A stretch of 64,000 bases of DNA from the NCBI GenBank assembly GCA_018401875.1, contig JAGYJZ010000006.1, forward strand, positions 62,001 through 126,000, given 5' to 3'. The position numbers were made by a program, and so were the translations under genes. The notes beneath the pieces are model-generated. The model was not told the origin of the DNA. It ran no database searches and worked only from the letters and a program-made list of their open reading frames with translations. Positions 1 to 8,689 of the stretch are shown here, piece by piece. Position 1 is the stretch's first letter, and each line of letters begins with the position of its first letter. The stretch comes from Salibacteraceae bacterium (GTDB lineage Bacteria; Bacteroidota; Bacteroidia; Flavobacteriales_G; Salibacteraceae).

Positions 1-1504
1 TAAATATTTGCTCAGGATTTACATTTCCACAGCATACACACTGGCTTATATCAGGGTTAATACGATGGGTGGCAGTCTTGAAATACATCACCGCATCAAC
101 GGGGTTTCCCTGATACACAGGATAACCTCCTTTGTCTAGTAGAATAAGTTTGTCAAACAATTTAAAGATTTGAGAAGAAGGCTGGTGAATGACAACGAAT
201 ACCAATTTATCTTTTAAAGCGAGTGATTTGAGTAAATCAAGTATTACTTCACTATCGCTCGAAGAAAGCCCTGAGGTAGGTTCGTCTAAGAATAAGACTC
301 CTGGTTCTCTGATTAACTCTAGAGCGATGTTCAGCCGCTTGCGTTGCCCACCGCTGATGATTTTCTCAAGAGGATTACCGACTTTTAAATCTTTTGCTTC
401 GTACAAACCCAAGTCCTTCAGCGTTTGCTCTACTTTAACCTTAATAACCTCATTTTCTTGATCGGCAAAGCACAGCTGCGCATTGAAATAGAGGTTTTGA
501 AATACAGTTAAGTCTTCCATGAGAAGATCGCTTTGTGAAACAAAACCGACAACACCCTCCAACGCTTTTGGTTTTGCGTGCAGGTCCATTCCGTTGATCG
601 CTACTTTTCCTGTACTTGGATGCGCGTTGCCATTCAAAACATTGAGCAAAGTGGATTTACCAGCACCAGAGCCACCCATTATTCCAATCAGTCGTCCCCC
701 GTTTTCAGAAAAACTCAGTTTGTGCAAACCAACCTTGCCATTCGTGAATTGGTAGGTGATTTCATCGGCAACAAAGCTCACTTTTTGTGACCTACTCTCA
801 TGCATAAACACCTTTTCTACATCACTGAAATAGATGGGTTCAATGTGTTCTCCACGAATGATTGCACCGGGTCCGAAAACATGGGCTGTTTGATCATAAA
901 ACGGTACACCGTTGATCGTTAACTCTTGATTTCCAAGATATAGAGCAAAGTGCATGTTGGCACTTCTGGCATAAGCGATGAGAATCTCTTGGTCAAGTTT
1001 CGGCTCGACAAGTGAATGGAAGTCATCGGATCCACTTTTTTCACTTTGAATACGCAGTGCAAACGCCCCTTTAAAATTTTCTGGGTAAGCTAATAGGTTC
1101 AAAACCAATTGAAAATCAGATTCAGGCACCCTGAGCGAGCTGTAAATGGTATTCAAAAACGCCAATTCTTCTTCCTTCACATGTGCGGCTACAAATACGT
1201 ATTCAATGAGCCGCACGATGACAATCATTTTTTGCTTTTGAGTTAAGGCTTCATTCAGGTCAGTGCTTATTGCTCCAATTCTATTGGATCGGGAAGTGTG
1301 TTTTTCTGTCTCAGGATTTTCGTCATCATGGTATGCTTGAATACACGAGTCATAAAACTCTAAATACTCATTGGCTTTTTTCTCGTCAAGAGTGAGTCGC
1401 AGAAATTCCTCTTCCATTTTTCTTCTAACCAATTCATCATCTTTGCTCCCTCGGCCTGCAATAGCAAATAGCTCCATTAGTAATAAAAGGATTCGCTCAC
1501 TCAT
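1..1504 (-). CDS. ABC transporter ATP-binding protein with TerB-like N-terminal extension, 3' end outside window
   Basis: The ORF track omits this gene because it runs off the left edge. I translated the minus strand from ATG at 1504 and it stays open for about 500 codons. The first ~150 residues are an alpha-helical region that resembles a TerB-like fold (my inference). An ABC ATPase follows, with Walker A GGSGAGKS, a Q-loop in VGFVSQSD, signature ISGGQRKR, Walker B VLFLDEPTSGL and the switch histidine in FVVIHQPSSQ. The LDEPTSGLSSSD and HQPSS wording is typical of the ABCG/White-like ABC-2 class, in which the ATPase is usually followed by a fused membrane domain; that part would lie outside the window. 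The substrate cannot be told. A Cys-rich stretch (CVCCGN) follows the nucleotide-binding domain. An intergenic stretch of about 265 bp separates it from the divergent HD gene. Confidence 0.85.
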   Translation of the reverse strand, partial: MSERILLLLMELFAIAGRGSKDDELVRRKMEEEFLRLTLDEKKANEYLEFYDSCIQAYHDDENPETEKHTSRSNRIGAISTDLNEALTQKQKMIVIVRLIEYVFVAAHVKEEELAFLNTIYSSLRVPESDFQLVLNLLAYPENFKGAFALRIQSEKSGSDDFHSLVEPKLDQEILIAYARSANMHFALYLGNQELTINGVPFYDQTAHVFGPGAIIRGEHIEPIYFSDVEKVFMHESRSQKVSFVADEITYQFTNGKVGLHKLSFSENGGRLIGIMGGSGAGKSTLLNVLNGNAHPSTGKVAINGMDLHAKPKALEGVVGFVSQSDLLMEDLTVFQNLYFNAQLCFADQENEVIKVKVEQTLKDLGLYEAKDLKVGNPLEKIISGGQRKRLNIALELIREPGVLFLDEPTSGLSSSDSEVILDLLKSLALKDKLVFVVIHQPSSQIFKLFDKLILLDKGGYPVYQGNPVDAVMYFKTATHRINPDISQCVCCGNVNPEQIF

Positions 1505-1770
1505 AATTGACTCGATTGTAGGTTGTAAGTTTCAGGTTGCAATCTAATAAATCTGCTCGTATCAAAGCGTTGTCTGCATTCTACAATCTGATATTTGACG
1601 GGCGAGTAGTTTAGTCAATGTAATCGTCAAACGAATTTAGAATTGAATGTTTGAATATGTTTGCACTATGAGCAGTTGGTTATTGGATTGTTAACTCAAA
1701 CGCACGCATTTTAAAAATACAATGGAAAATTAGTGAACGAAAAAATTCGCTTTAAGAAATAGTTGATGGA

Positions 1771-2355
1771 ATGGATTTCGAGAAAATAAAAACAGTTATA
1801 CTTCACAAGCTTGCCAACGAACTTAACCCCTCGTTGCACTATCATAATGTGCAGCATACCATTGATATTCTCGATCAATGCAATGAATTTGCTGAAAATA
1901 TGAAGGTTGGTAAAGAGGATTTCCTTTTACTACAAACGGCAGCCTTACTGCATGACGTTGGCTATATATGGGGACGAACAAGTCACGAGGAAAGGAGTGT
2001 GGATTATGCTAAAAAAGTGCTCCCGGATTGGCAATACTCCGCTGAACAAATTGACAAGATTTGTAATATGATTCTCGCCACACGAATACCTCAATCAGCC
2101 AATACAATGCTTGAGCAAATTCTTTGTGACTCGGATTTAAGCTATTTAGGTACTAATTCTTTTGAGACTCGCGGGAATGATCTTTTCTTTGAGCTCGAGG
2201 AAGCCGGTGTAGTATCCTCCAAAAAAGAATGGGACAAAATGCAAGTCTCATTTCTCAAATCGCATACCTATTACACATCCATTGCTAAGCATCAGTTCAG
2301 CAAAGTAAAACAGGAAAACTTAGACCGATTAATTCAATCGATGAATCAGGTTTAG
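1771..2355 (+). CDS. HD domain-containing phosphohydrolase
   Basis: This 194-residue protein has the HD-superfamily metal ligands: an early histidine in LHYHNVQHT (around residues 23-30), the HD pair in LLHDVGY (around 60) and a later aspartate in CDSDLSYLG (around 122). The family hydrolyses phosphate esters, often nucleotides. The substrate here is unknown. The ATG at 1771 fits, since the first conserved motif lies only about 20 residues in. It is followed 14 bp later by the 2H phosphoesterase gene, so the two are probably co-transcribed; both families act on nucleotides or RNA ends, but a shared pathway is only a guess. A TATGTTTG element resembling a Bacteroidota -7 box lies about 107 bp upstream (1656-1663). 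Confidence 0.85.
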   Translation: MDFEKIKTVILHKLANELNPSLHYHNVQHTIDILDQCNEFAENMKVGKEDFLLLQTAALLHDVGYIWGRTSHEERSVDYAKKVLPDWQYSAEQIDKICNMILATRIPQSANTMLEQILCDSDLSYLGTNSFETRGNDLFFELEEAGVVSSKKEWDKMQVSFLKSHTYYTSIAKHQFSKVKQENLDRLIQSMNQV

Positions 2356-2369
2356 CGTTGTTATCTGCA

Positions 2370-2936
2370 ATGCCTAATGAGATGAGTCTCGAGTTTTCAA
2401 AACAGCATCAATACTTATTTGTCATCATTCCTTCGCCAGAAGTGCGCGATCAAATCGTTGCATTTAAACAGGAGTTGCTTCATCATCTAGGTGATTATTC
2501 TAGCCTGCACTCAGAGCCGCACATTACCCTCGGAACGATCAGTCTTAATCAGGTAAAAGAGGATGAGTTATTAGAACGTATTCGCTTCGTATGCGCACAG
2601 TCCAAACCCTTTGTTGTAAACCTGAGTGGCTTTGGAAAATTTAAGCCACACACGGTATATGCGCGATTGGCAAATTCCGATGACGTGCGCAAACTCATGT
2701 CTGCTTGCCAGAATGCAGTGCAAGGATTGCCAAGTAAAAAAGGTTGGCAACCAAAAGTCAAGAATCCACACTTGACCATTGGACGCGAATTGGGAACTCG
2801 GTATAATCGGGCGAAAGAAATCTTTTTGGAACGATCTTTCGATGCCTCGTTTGAAGTAAATCACCTTCGCGTGATGCGCAGAGAATTAGAAGGACACTAT
2901 CAGGTCATGCTAGAAATTCCGTTTCGGTTAAATTGA
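2370..2936 (+). CDS. 2'-5' RNA ligase / 2H phosphoesterase family protein
   Basis: Two H-x-T motifs separated by about 85 residues, HITLGT and HLTIGR, define the 2H phosphoesterase fold (LigT/2'-5' RNA ligase-like). Members make or break 2',3'-cyclic or 2'-5' phosphodiester links in RNA or small nucleotides. The product is about 188 residues, normal for the family. The ORF track opens at a TTG (2358); I prefer the ATG at 2370, and the ATG at 2382 is also possible, because all conserved sequence is downstream. It lies directly behind the HD gene, so probably in the same transcript. The exact substrate cannot be read from sequence. Confidence 0.82.
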   Translation: MPNEMSLEFSKQHQYLFVIIPSPEVRDQIVAFKQELLHHLGDYSSLHSEPHITLGTISLNQVKEDELLERIRFVCAQSKPFVVNLSGFGKFKPHTVYARLANSDDVRKLMSACQNAVQGLPSKKGWQPKVKNPHLTIGRELGTRYNRAKEIFLERSFDASFEVNHLRVMRRELEGHYQVMLEIPFRLN

Positions 2937-3187
2937 GGTTGTGTTTTTTTTGTTTCATCATCTCGGTGAATTATTAGACACAATTTGTTGATGTTGATTT
3001 ATTTTTTCCTGTTAAAGATTTTTTTCATTTCGATATAAAATGAGTGTTTATATAGGCTTACTGAGGTAATTTATACGTTTTTTGAAAGAATAAACAATTA
3101 TTTGTGTGATTTAAACCAACCTTTCTTGAACTAGGACACGTCTATGGTGTTTAAAAAAAAACTCAAAACGCTACAAAAACTATTATT

Positions 3188-4744
3188 ATGAAAAAGAATT
3201 CTATTCTTAAAAAAGTAATTTCCCTCTTTGCGATGGGAGTGCTTACGATCAGTGGATCAATTTCGCTGGCTCAAACAAATGTTTACGATGATATCATCGC
3301 AACAAGTCCAAATCACACTTCGTTGAAAGCCGCACTAGACCAAGAAGGGTTGGACGTGGTATTGCAAGATACAAACGGAACTTTTACGGTGTTTGCTCCA
3401 ACCAACGATGCGTTCGATGACTTGGCAACAGCGCTAGGAACAAACATTGCTGGATTATTGGCATTACCTAATTTAAGTGACATTCTTACCTATCATGTTT
3501 TGGGTGTAACTGCTCCGTCATCATCATTATCAAACGGTGATATCGTAACTCCAGTTTTCGCTGGTAACACGGTGAAATTGACGGTTACGGGTGGCGGAGA
3601 CGTATTCGCCAATCAAGCGTTGGTTGAAACCCCAGACTTGACTGCTGACAATGGTGTTGTTCATTCTACAGCCGCTGTTTTGTTGCCAAACGAAACAGTG
3701 GTAGACGTAGCTCTTGACAATGGTTTCTCCACCCTTGCCAATGCAGTGATTGCAGCAGAATTGCTTCCCGCTTTAACTGATCCTTTCGCTACTTTAACTG
3801 TATTTGCTCCAACGAATGAGGCGTTTGACGATTTGATCGAAGAGTTGGGAATAGATTTAACATTCCTTCTTGGTCTTCCAAATTTAGCTGATGTGTTAAC
3901 GTATCATGTTTTAGGAACTGAAGTTGATGCCGCTGCTATTTCAAATGGTGATGTGGTTTCTCCATTGAGCGTGACGAATACATTGAAATTAACAAAAACG
4001 TCCATGGGAGATGTTTACGTAAATCAAGCTCAAGTAACGTCAGCTGATATAGCCACTGATAATGGTATTGTTCACGTGCTTGATGCAGTGTTGTACCCAA
4101 ACGAAACTGTGGTTGATGTTGCTTTGGATAACGGATTTAGTTCTTTAACAACGGCAGTCATTACTGCTGAGTTATTGCCTGCTTTAACTGATCCTTTCGC
4201 TGAGCTTACGGTGTTCGCTCCAACAAACGAAGCGTTTGATGATTTGGCTGCAGCGCTTTCAACAGATATCGCTGGCTTATTGGCATTGGAGAATCTTTCT
4301 GACATTCTTCTGTACCACGTAGTTTCAGGAATAGTATTGTCAACAGAGTTAACTGCTGGACCAGTAGCAACGCTTAACGGAGCTTCTGTAAATGTTGATT
4401 TGACGAACGGTGTTATGATCAATGATGCTACGGTTACTCTGGCAGATGTTACTTCCGATAATGGAGTGGTTCATGTTATCGATAAAGTGTTGGTTCCTGC
4501 TCCACTTGGAACTTCAGAAATCACTTCTTCTTTGATCAGTGTGTTCCCAAATCCAGCGGTCGATCAATTGATGGTTAGCAATGCCATGGACGCAACATTC
4601 CAAATTATAGATTTGAAAGGTTCAGTCGTAAAATCAGGAGTTGCGAACAACATCATTGATTTATCGTCTCTCACTCCTGGTGTGTACATGTTAAATCTTG
4701 TTTCAGAATTAGGAATGAGCACTCACCGAATTGTAAAACAATAA
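3188..4744 (+). CDS. secreted protein with three fasciclin (FAS1) domains and a T9SS type A sorting domain
   Basis: The 518-residue product begins with a clear Sec signal peptide (MKKNS... GSISLAQ, about 29 residues). Three FAS1 domains follow at roughly residues 33-165, 168-302 and 303-430, each with the FAS1 H1 pattern (VFAPTN.AFDDL) and the YHV motif. The last ~75 residues form a type IX secretion sorting domain (SLISVFPNPAVDQL ... LTPGVYMLNL ... RIVKQ). FAS1 domains mediate cell adhesion or matrix binding, so a surface adhesin is the likely role. Domains 2 and 3 are very similar, including a shared 21-base DNA stretch, which suggests recent duplication or gene conversion. A strong hairpin terminator follows. 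The upstream region of ~250 bp is AT-rich and holds no recognised gene. Confidence 0.92.
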   Translation: MKKNSILKKVISLFAMGVLTISGSISLAQTNVYDDIIATSPNHTSLKAALDQEGLDVVLQDTNGTFTVFAPTNDAFDDLATALGTNIAGLLALPNLSDILTYHVLGVTAPSSSLSNGDIVTPVFAGNTVKLTVTGGGDVFANQALVETPDLTADNGVVHSTAAVLLPNETVVDVALDNGFSTLANAVIAAELLPALTDPFATLTVFAPTNEAFDDLIEELGIDLTFLLGLPNLADVLTYHVLGTEVDAAAISNGDVVSPLSVTNTLKLTKTSMGDVYVNQAQVTSADIATDNGIVHVLDAVLYPNETVVDVALDNGFSSLTTAVITAELLPALTDPFAELTVFAPTNEAFDDLAAALSTDIAGLLALENLSDILLYHVVSGIVLSTELTAGPVATLNGASVNVDLTNGVMINDATVTLADVTSDNGVVHVIDKVLVPAPLGTSEITSSLISVFPNPAVDQLMVSNAMDATFQIIDLKGSVVKSGVANNIIDLSSLTPGVYMLNLVSELGMSTHRIVKQ

Positions 4745-4778
4745 CTTTGGGTTAGGTAATTATAGGTTTAGGTAGATT

Positions 4779-4804
4779 AAGCCCCGCAACAGCGGGGCTT
4801 TTCC
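4779..4804 (+). terminator. intrinsic terminator hairpin after the FAS1 gene
   Basis: A perfect 9-bp stem, AAGCCCCGC / GCGGGGCTT, with a 4-base AACA loop is followed by a short T run. It lies 35 bases after the FAS1 stop and before the convergent beta-CASP gene, so it may end transcription from both sides, although the T run is weaker for the minus strand. Confidence 0.85.
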
Positions 4805-4899
4805 ATTTACTACTTTTTGATTGTGTTCAGACGCAAAAATGGCAAGTGTTAATTTTCCTCGGAAATACCCAAAGGCCATTGATCTAATAGATGGAGGAA

Positions 4900-6270
4900 T
4901 CAACCAAGCTCGTTCTTGACACCATTCTCAGCAACTTGACTGTCAACGTGAAGCACATCTTGGATCTTCAATTTTAACGAGTGGCTTGCCATGGGTTCAC
5001 CGTGATTGATGAATATTTTCTTCGTGGTTTTATCAAATTGTCCGAGCCACTTTAAAAGATCGTTTTGATCGGCATGGGCGGATAAACCAGCCGTTTGGAT
5101 AATTTCCGCCCGCACACGATGCCATTGTCCAAAAAACTTCACCTCATGCACGCCTTCTTGCATTTGCCTTCCTCTTGTTCCCGCGGCTTGAAAGCCCGCC
5201 AATAGAACGGTTGACTCTGGATTTCCAATGTGCTTGGCTAGATAATGCAACACTCTGCCACCGGTGACCATTCCACTTCCCGCCAACACGATTTTAGGAC
5301 TGTCAGAATTCAGCACCGACTTCGATTGTTGAATATCCCTCACAACAATGATGTTTTGACACATTTCTTTGCATCGTTTTTCACCAAGGGTATGCCAGCC
5401 GGGGTGTTTCAAGAAAACTTCGGTGGCGTTGGCTCCCATCGGACTATCCAGAAATATGGGGATATCAGGAATGCTTTCTTGAAATTTTAATTGCGTGAGG
5501 ATGTAAATAATTTCTTGCGCGCGCTCTACCGCAAACGTGGGAATGATGAGTATTCCATTTTTTTGATCGGCCCTAAGAACTGCGGATTTCAGCTCATCAA
5601 TGGCTTTTATTTGAGGATGAAGCCTGTCGCCATAGATCGATTCTGTAACAATGTAATCTGCCCGTTTAAGGTGTTTTGGTGGCGTCAAGAGCAGAGGCTC
5701 AAAGGTGCCTAGATCGCCCGAAAACACAATTGTTTTATCGCCAAACACCATTTCAACGATGGCCGAGCCCAGTATGTGTCCGGCATTGTGAAGCTGAAAT
5801 TTGAGGTCAGTATCCAATAGCACCCATTCACTGTATTCATGTTCTACTAAAAGTGGAAGTGTTTGCTTCACATGATCGAGTGTGTATAGAGGTTTGGCTT
5901 CTTCGTGTGAGGTGTATCCATAGCGATTTGCGCGATTGGCCTCTTCTTCTTGAATCTTGGCGCTGTCTTCGAGGATAATTTTCGTGAGGTCAGCGGTTGG
6001 TGGGGTGCAATGAATTGGTCCGTTAAATCCTTCGCGCACCAATTTGGGTAAATATCCACAATGATCGAGGTGCGCGTGGGTTAAAATTACAGCATCAACG
6101 GTGCTTGGTTTAACAGGGAATTCAGCCCAATTCTGAACCCTCAAATTTTTAAGTCCTTGAAAAAGTCCGCAATCGATAAGGACTCTTTTTCCTCCAAATT
6201 CTAGTAAAGTTTTTGATCCAGTAACAGTGCCAGCGGCCCCTAAAAAAGTTATTGACGCGTTTGATTTCAT
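4900..6270 (-). CDS. MBL-fold beta-CASP metallo-hydrolase (RNase/CPSF-like)
   Basis: The 456-residue length, the HAHLDH metal motif at residues 65-70, the later SGDLG aspartate motif and a C-terminal histidine in GLSAHADQNDLL identify a metallo-beta-lactamase with an inserted beta-CASP domain. This group (CPSF-73/YsnI-like) cleaves RNA, and the GSGMV and AAGTRGRQ segments are typical of its beta-CASP part. It is expected to be a cytosolic, zinc-dependent RNase in RNA processing or decay. The gene stands alone, converging on the FAS1 gene and its terminator. The ATG at 6270 leaves only a short leader before the first beta strand, so the start is convincing. Confidence 0.88.
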   Translation of the reverse strand: MKSNASITFLGAAGTVTGSKTLLEFGGKRVLIDCGLFQGLKNLRVQNWAEFPVKPSTVDAVILTHAHLDHCGYLPKLVREGFNGPIHCTPPTADLTKIILEDSAKIQEEEANRANRYGYTSHEEAKPLYTLDHVKQTLPLLVEHEYSEWVLLDTDLKFQLHNAGHILGSAIVEMVFGDKTIVFSGDLGTFEPLLLTPPKHLKRADYIVTESIYGDRLHPQIKAIDELKSAVLRADQKNGILIIPTFAVERAQEIIYILTQLKFQESIPDIPIFLDSPMGANATEVFLKHPGWHTLGEKRCKEMCQNIIVVRDIQQSKSVLNSDSPKIVLAGSGMVTGGRVLHYLAKHIGNPESTVLLAGFQAAGTRGRQMQEGVHEVKFFGQWHRVRAEIIQTAGLSAHADQNDLLKWLGQFDKTTKKIFINHGEPMASHSLKLKIQDVLHVDSQVAENGVKNELG

Positions 6271-6407
6271 GTGTTAAAGGTGCAATTCAGTTGTGAATTC
6301 AAACATGAGCTAAATCATGCATCGATGAATTAAAGAAACGTTATAGAATGATTTCTAATAACGTCACCCAACCGAACAAAAGCTTTACGATAAAATTTTC
6401 TAGCGCT

Positions 6408-7031
6408 CTAAAAATGAAACGCTGCGTGAAATGAGCTAATGGGAGCAACGTGCGTATTGATGCCTGTGACGGTGGTCTTGTTCCTTACTTGTGCACCCGT
6501 CCATGGGTCAAAAAAAGTGTATTCATTTTCTGAGCTGCGATACGTCACATCAAATCGAACGTCCATAAATAGTGAAAGCTTTGGACTGATCCAAAACTCC
6601 AAACCAACGTTTGGACTTAATCCTCCCATTGCTGCGACTGTAGCTTGACTGTCAAATCCTGAATCATAGGATTGATTGAAGTAACCTCCCATAAGGTCTA
6701 CGCCTAAAATGGGCATAAAGCGTCCCAATAACACATGGTATTGATAACCTATCCTAAGCGAAGTGGAAGCTTCATTTTCACTGAAGTTGGCATCGCTCGT
6801 TGATGAAACTGTTCCTCCAGTGATCACGCGAATCGCGCCATCTTTGATGAATCGTTTGTAGCCAATACTCGGCATTGAAGAAAAGTTTTGTGAAAGTTCG
6901 CCACCGCCCAACAAGCCAAAACTCAATTCGTTTTTGTGAATTCTGTATGGGCTTTCTTGCCCTTCTTGTGCATGAAGTGATGCAGTGGTGATCATTAAAA
7001 ACGAGACTGCTAGGGCGAATTTGATTTTCAT
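6408..7031 (-). CDS. predicted outer-membrane beta-barrel protein
   Basis: This 207-residue protein has a signal peptide (cleavage near SLHAQ-EG) and then alternating short amphipathic strands rich in G, Y and S, such as LSFGLLGGGEL and LRIGYQYHVLLGRF. It ends in an aromatic-terminated strand (SFHAAFHF), as outer-membrane barrels do. I do not recognise a named family and the barrel call rests on pattern only. It opens a run of minus-strand envelope genes (a cytochrome-like lipoprotein, a small secreted protein, a second barrel) that may belong to the same envelope programme. The function is unknown. Confidence 0.7.
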   Translation of the reverse strand: MKIKFALAVSFLMITTASLHAQEGQESPYRIHKNELSFGLLGGGELSQNFSSMPSIGYKRFIKDGAIRVITGGTVSSTSDANFSENEASTSLRIGYQYHVLLGRFMPILGVDLMGGYFNQSYDSGFDSQATVAAMGGLSPNVGLEFWISPKLSLFMDVRFDVTYRSSENEYTFFDPWTGAQVRNKTTVTGINTHVAPISSFHAAFHF

Positions 7032-7098
7032 TGTGTGGTGGTTTTTCTAGAGTAAGACGAAGAATCAGCAGAAAAGAAAGGCCGCTCTATGAATTGAA

Positions 7099-7557
7099 TT
7101 AAGGCTTGATTTTGAGCTTATTTATCGCTTTCACTGGTCCGGGGCACTTCTGCTGATGACATACCAAACAGTTTTGCAGCATAATGTTGAATGCTTCAGC
7201 TTGATTTTCTGACGTTTGTTCAAACAGGGCATAATTATCTAAAAACGCACCCGCCATTGCTTGGTACGTGTCGTCAATCTTTTCTGGTTCGGTAGCATGC
7301 GCAGTTTGAATGCGCTCGAATTCCTCTAAAAAGTCTGTTTTTACAATTTGTCCTCGGTCGATGGAGTCTTTCACGAGTTTCATTTCGTCATACATTTTTC
7401 GCATCAAAAGAGCCAATTCGCTGCGCTCAACACCATTAATTACGGTCATGCCGTTTTCTGTACTTTCGGTATTGTTAGCTGTTGATCCCTCGTCAACGGC
7501 CTCGTTACACGACCAAATCAAGGCCACAATGATCAAACAGAAGAGTGATTTTTTCAT
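7099..7557 (-). CDS. cytochrome c'-like lipoprotein with C-terminal CxxCH
   Basis: The N-terminus is a lipoprotein signal (lipobox ending IWSC at about residue 17). The mature part is helical, and one heme-binding motif, CLVCH, lies near the C-terminus. One CxxCH at the C-terminal end of a four-helix protein of ~130 residues is the layout of cytochrome c', and the early LLMRKMYDEMK helix fits that family. A periplasmic, membrane-anchored monoheme protein is therefore likely, for electron transfer or gas (NO) binding. Family membership is an inference; only the lipobox and CxxCH are seen directly. Twelve bases separate it from the next upstream gene, so co-transcription is likely. Confidence 0.72.
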   Translation of the reverse strand: MKKSLFCLIIVALIWSCNEAVDEGSTANNTESTENGMTVINGVERSELALLMRKMYDEMKLVKDSIDRGQIVKTDFLEEFERIQTAHATEPEKIDDTYQAMAGAFLDNYALFEQTSENQAEAFNIMLQNCLVCHQQKCPGPVKAINKLKIKP

Positions 7558-7569
7558 TGTTTACTGGAA

Positions 7570-8055
7570 TTAATAATCACCCTTTTTCCACCACTTTGTA
7601 GTAACCACCTTACCGCCTTTAACAGCAAAAATAAGGTAGTCTTTTTTTCTCCACAGGTAAACCACGAAGTATTCTCCTGCTGGCAGTTTGTATGCAGGAG
7701 GAAGCGATTTTCCTGATGGCTTTCCGTCTCTTCCGATGGTTACTTTTTGGTTCTCATAGTCTGCTAAAGAACCTCTATAGTATGGCTCACCCATGTTTTG
7801 GAGCACAATTTCTGTAGTCGCTTTTGCCTCTAAAAGTTGTGCGCTCAATTTTTTCATCAGCTTCTCAAAATCGCTACCGGTGGTGTCGCAATATGGATTT
7901 TGGTAAGAAAGCAAGCGTTTGTATTCAGCACTTACTTCTTCCATGTTTGCGTTTTCTATTGATTCTAATGTGCTTGAGCATGCGCCTTGTGCCTGCAAGT
8001 CTTGTACTTGAGCTACAGCAAACAATGCCACGATTGCTAGGATGTATAATTTCAT
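7570..8055 (-). CDS. small secreted protein of unknown function
   Basis: The 161-residue protein has a signal peptide ending near QDLQAQ-GA, followed by a helical stretch with two cysteines (C26 and C56 region) that could pair. The C-terminal half (LQNMGEPYYRG ... YFVVYLWRKKDYLIFAVKGGKVVTTKWW) has the rhythm of a SmpA/BamE-like small alpha/beta fold, with an early lGePy turn and a final F.gGkV strand. That similarity is a guess from pattern. It lies just upstream of the cytochrome-like lipoprotein gene in the same orientation. I do not recognise a named family. Confidence 0.7.
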   Translation of the reverse strand: MKLYILAIVALFAVAQVQDLQAQGACSSTLESIENANMEEVSAEYKRLLSYQNPYCDTTGSDFEKLMKKLSAQLLEAKATTEIVLQNMGEPYYRGSLADYENQKVTIGRDGKPSGKSLPPAYKLPAGEYFVVYLWRKKDYLIFAVKGGKVVTTKWWKKGDY

Positions 8056-8102
8056 AGTGATAATTTAATTGAAAGTACAATATTAAAACACGCAGGCTTT
8101 CC

Positions 8103-8657
8103 TTAAAGCCCAACATTCACACCTACGTTGATCGTTGGGTTTCGATAGGGCGAGTAGGTGCGTCTCAATACTTCATATAAGGCCATAATGCCTAAACTCA
8201 CTTTGTCTGATACAGGATACATGTATCCACCGCCAATGAAGAGGTTTGGAATATTAACGCGCGTGCCAGAATAATCGAAATTGCCGTTTAAAATCTGATA
8301 TTCCGTATGCCCAAACAAGTGATCGGTGAAGAAATATCGTCCAAATCCAGAGTATCCATACACGTGCGACTCGAAACCTGCACCGCTGTTGTCTTTGAAA
8401 TATTGGTATTGAACCTGTGTGCCTATTGATAAACGTTCTGTGACTTTAAAACCGACAAGTGGTGCTAAATTTATGAATGTAAACGTTCCAAATTGGGCGC
8501 CCACATTTCCTCCGACATAGAATTTTTCTTTCCAATTTACTCTCGGCTCAACATCGTAAGTCTCTAAACCTTGAGCAAATGAAAACTGGCTAAGGCTCAC
8601 GAGGGCGATGAATGCATACAATTGAAGACGAATAATGAGTTTGATAATCCTAGTCAT
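8103..8657 (-). CDS. predicted outer-membrane beta-barrel protein
   Basis: The product is 184 residues with an N-terminal hydrophobic signal (cleavage near FSFAQ-GL). Repeated Gly/Tyr-rich strands follow (FYVGGNVGAQFGTFTF, IGTQVQYQYF, VYGYSGFGRYFF, LFIGGGYMYP), with a final ...INVGVNVGL strand, which is what small outer-membrane barrels look like. No named family is recognised. It sits between the small secreted protein and the lactamase-fold gene, all on the minus strand. An upstream alternative start cannot be excluded, but the signal peptide fits the given ATG. Confidence 0.7.
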   Translation of the reverse strand: MTRIIKLIIRLQLYAFIALVSLSQFSFAQGLETYDVEPRVNWKEKFYVGGNVGAQFGTFTFINLAPLVGFKVTERLSIGTQVQYQYFKDNSGAGFESHVYGYSGFGRYFFTDHLFGHTEYQILNGNFDYSGTRVNIPNLFIGGGYMYPVSDKVSLGIMALYEVLRRTYSPYRNPTINVGVNVGL

Positions 8658-8689
8658 ATAAGTGCGAAGTTAAAAGGAAGTATGTGAAA

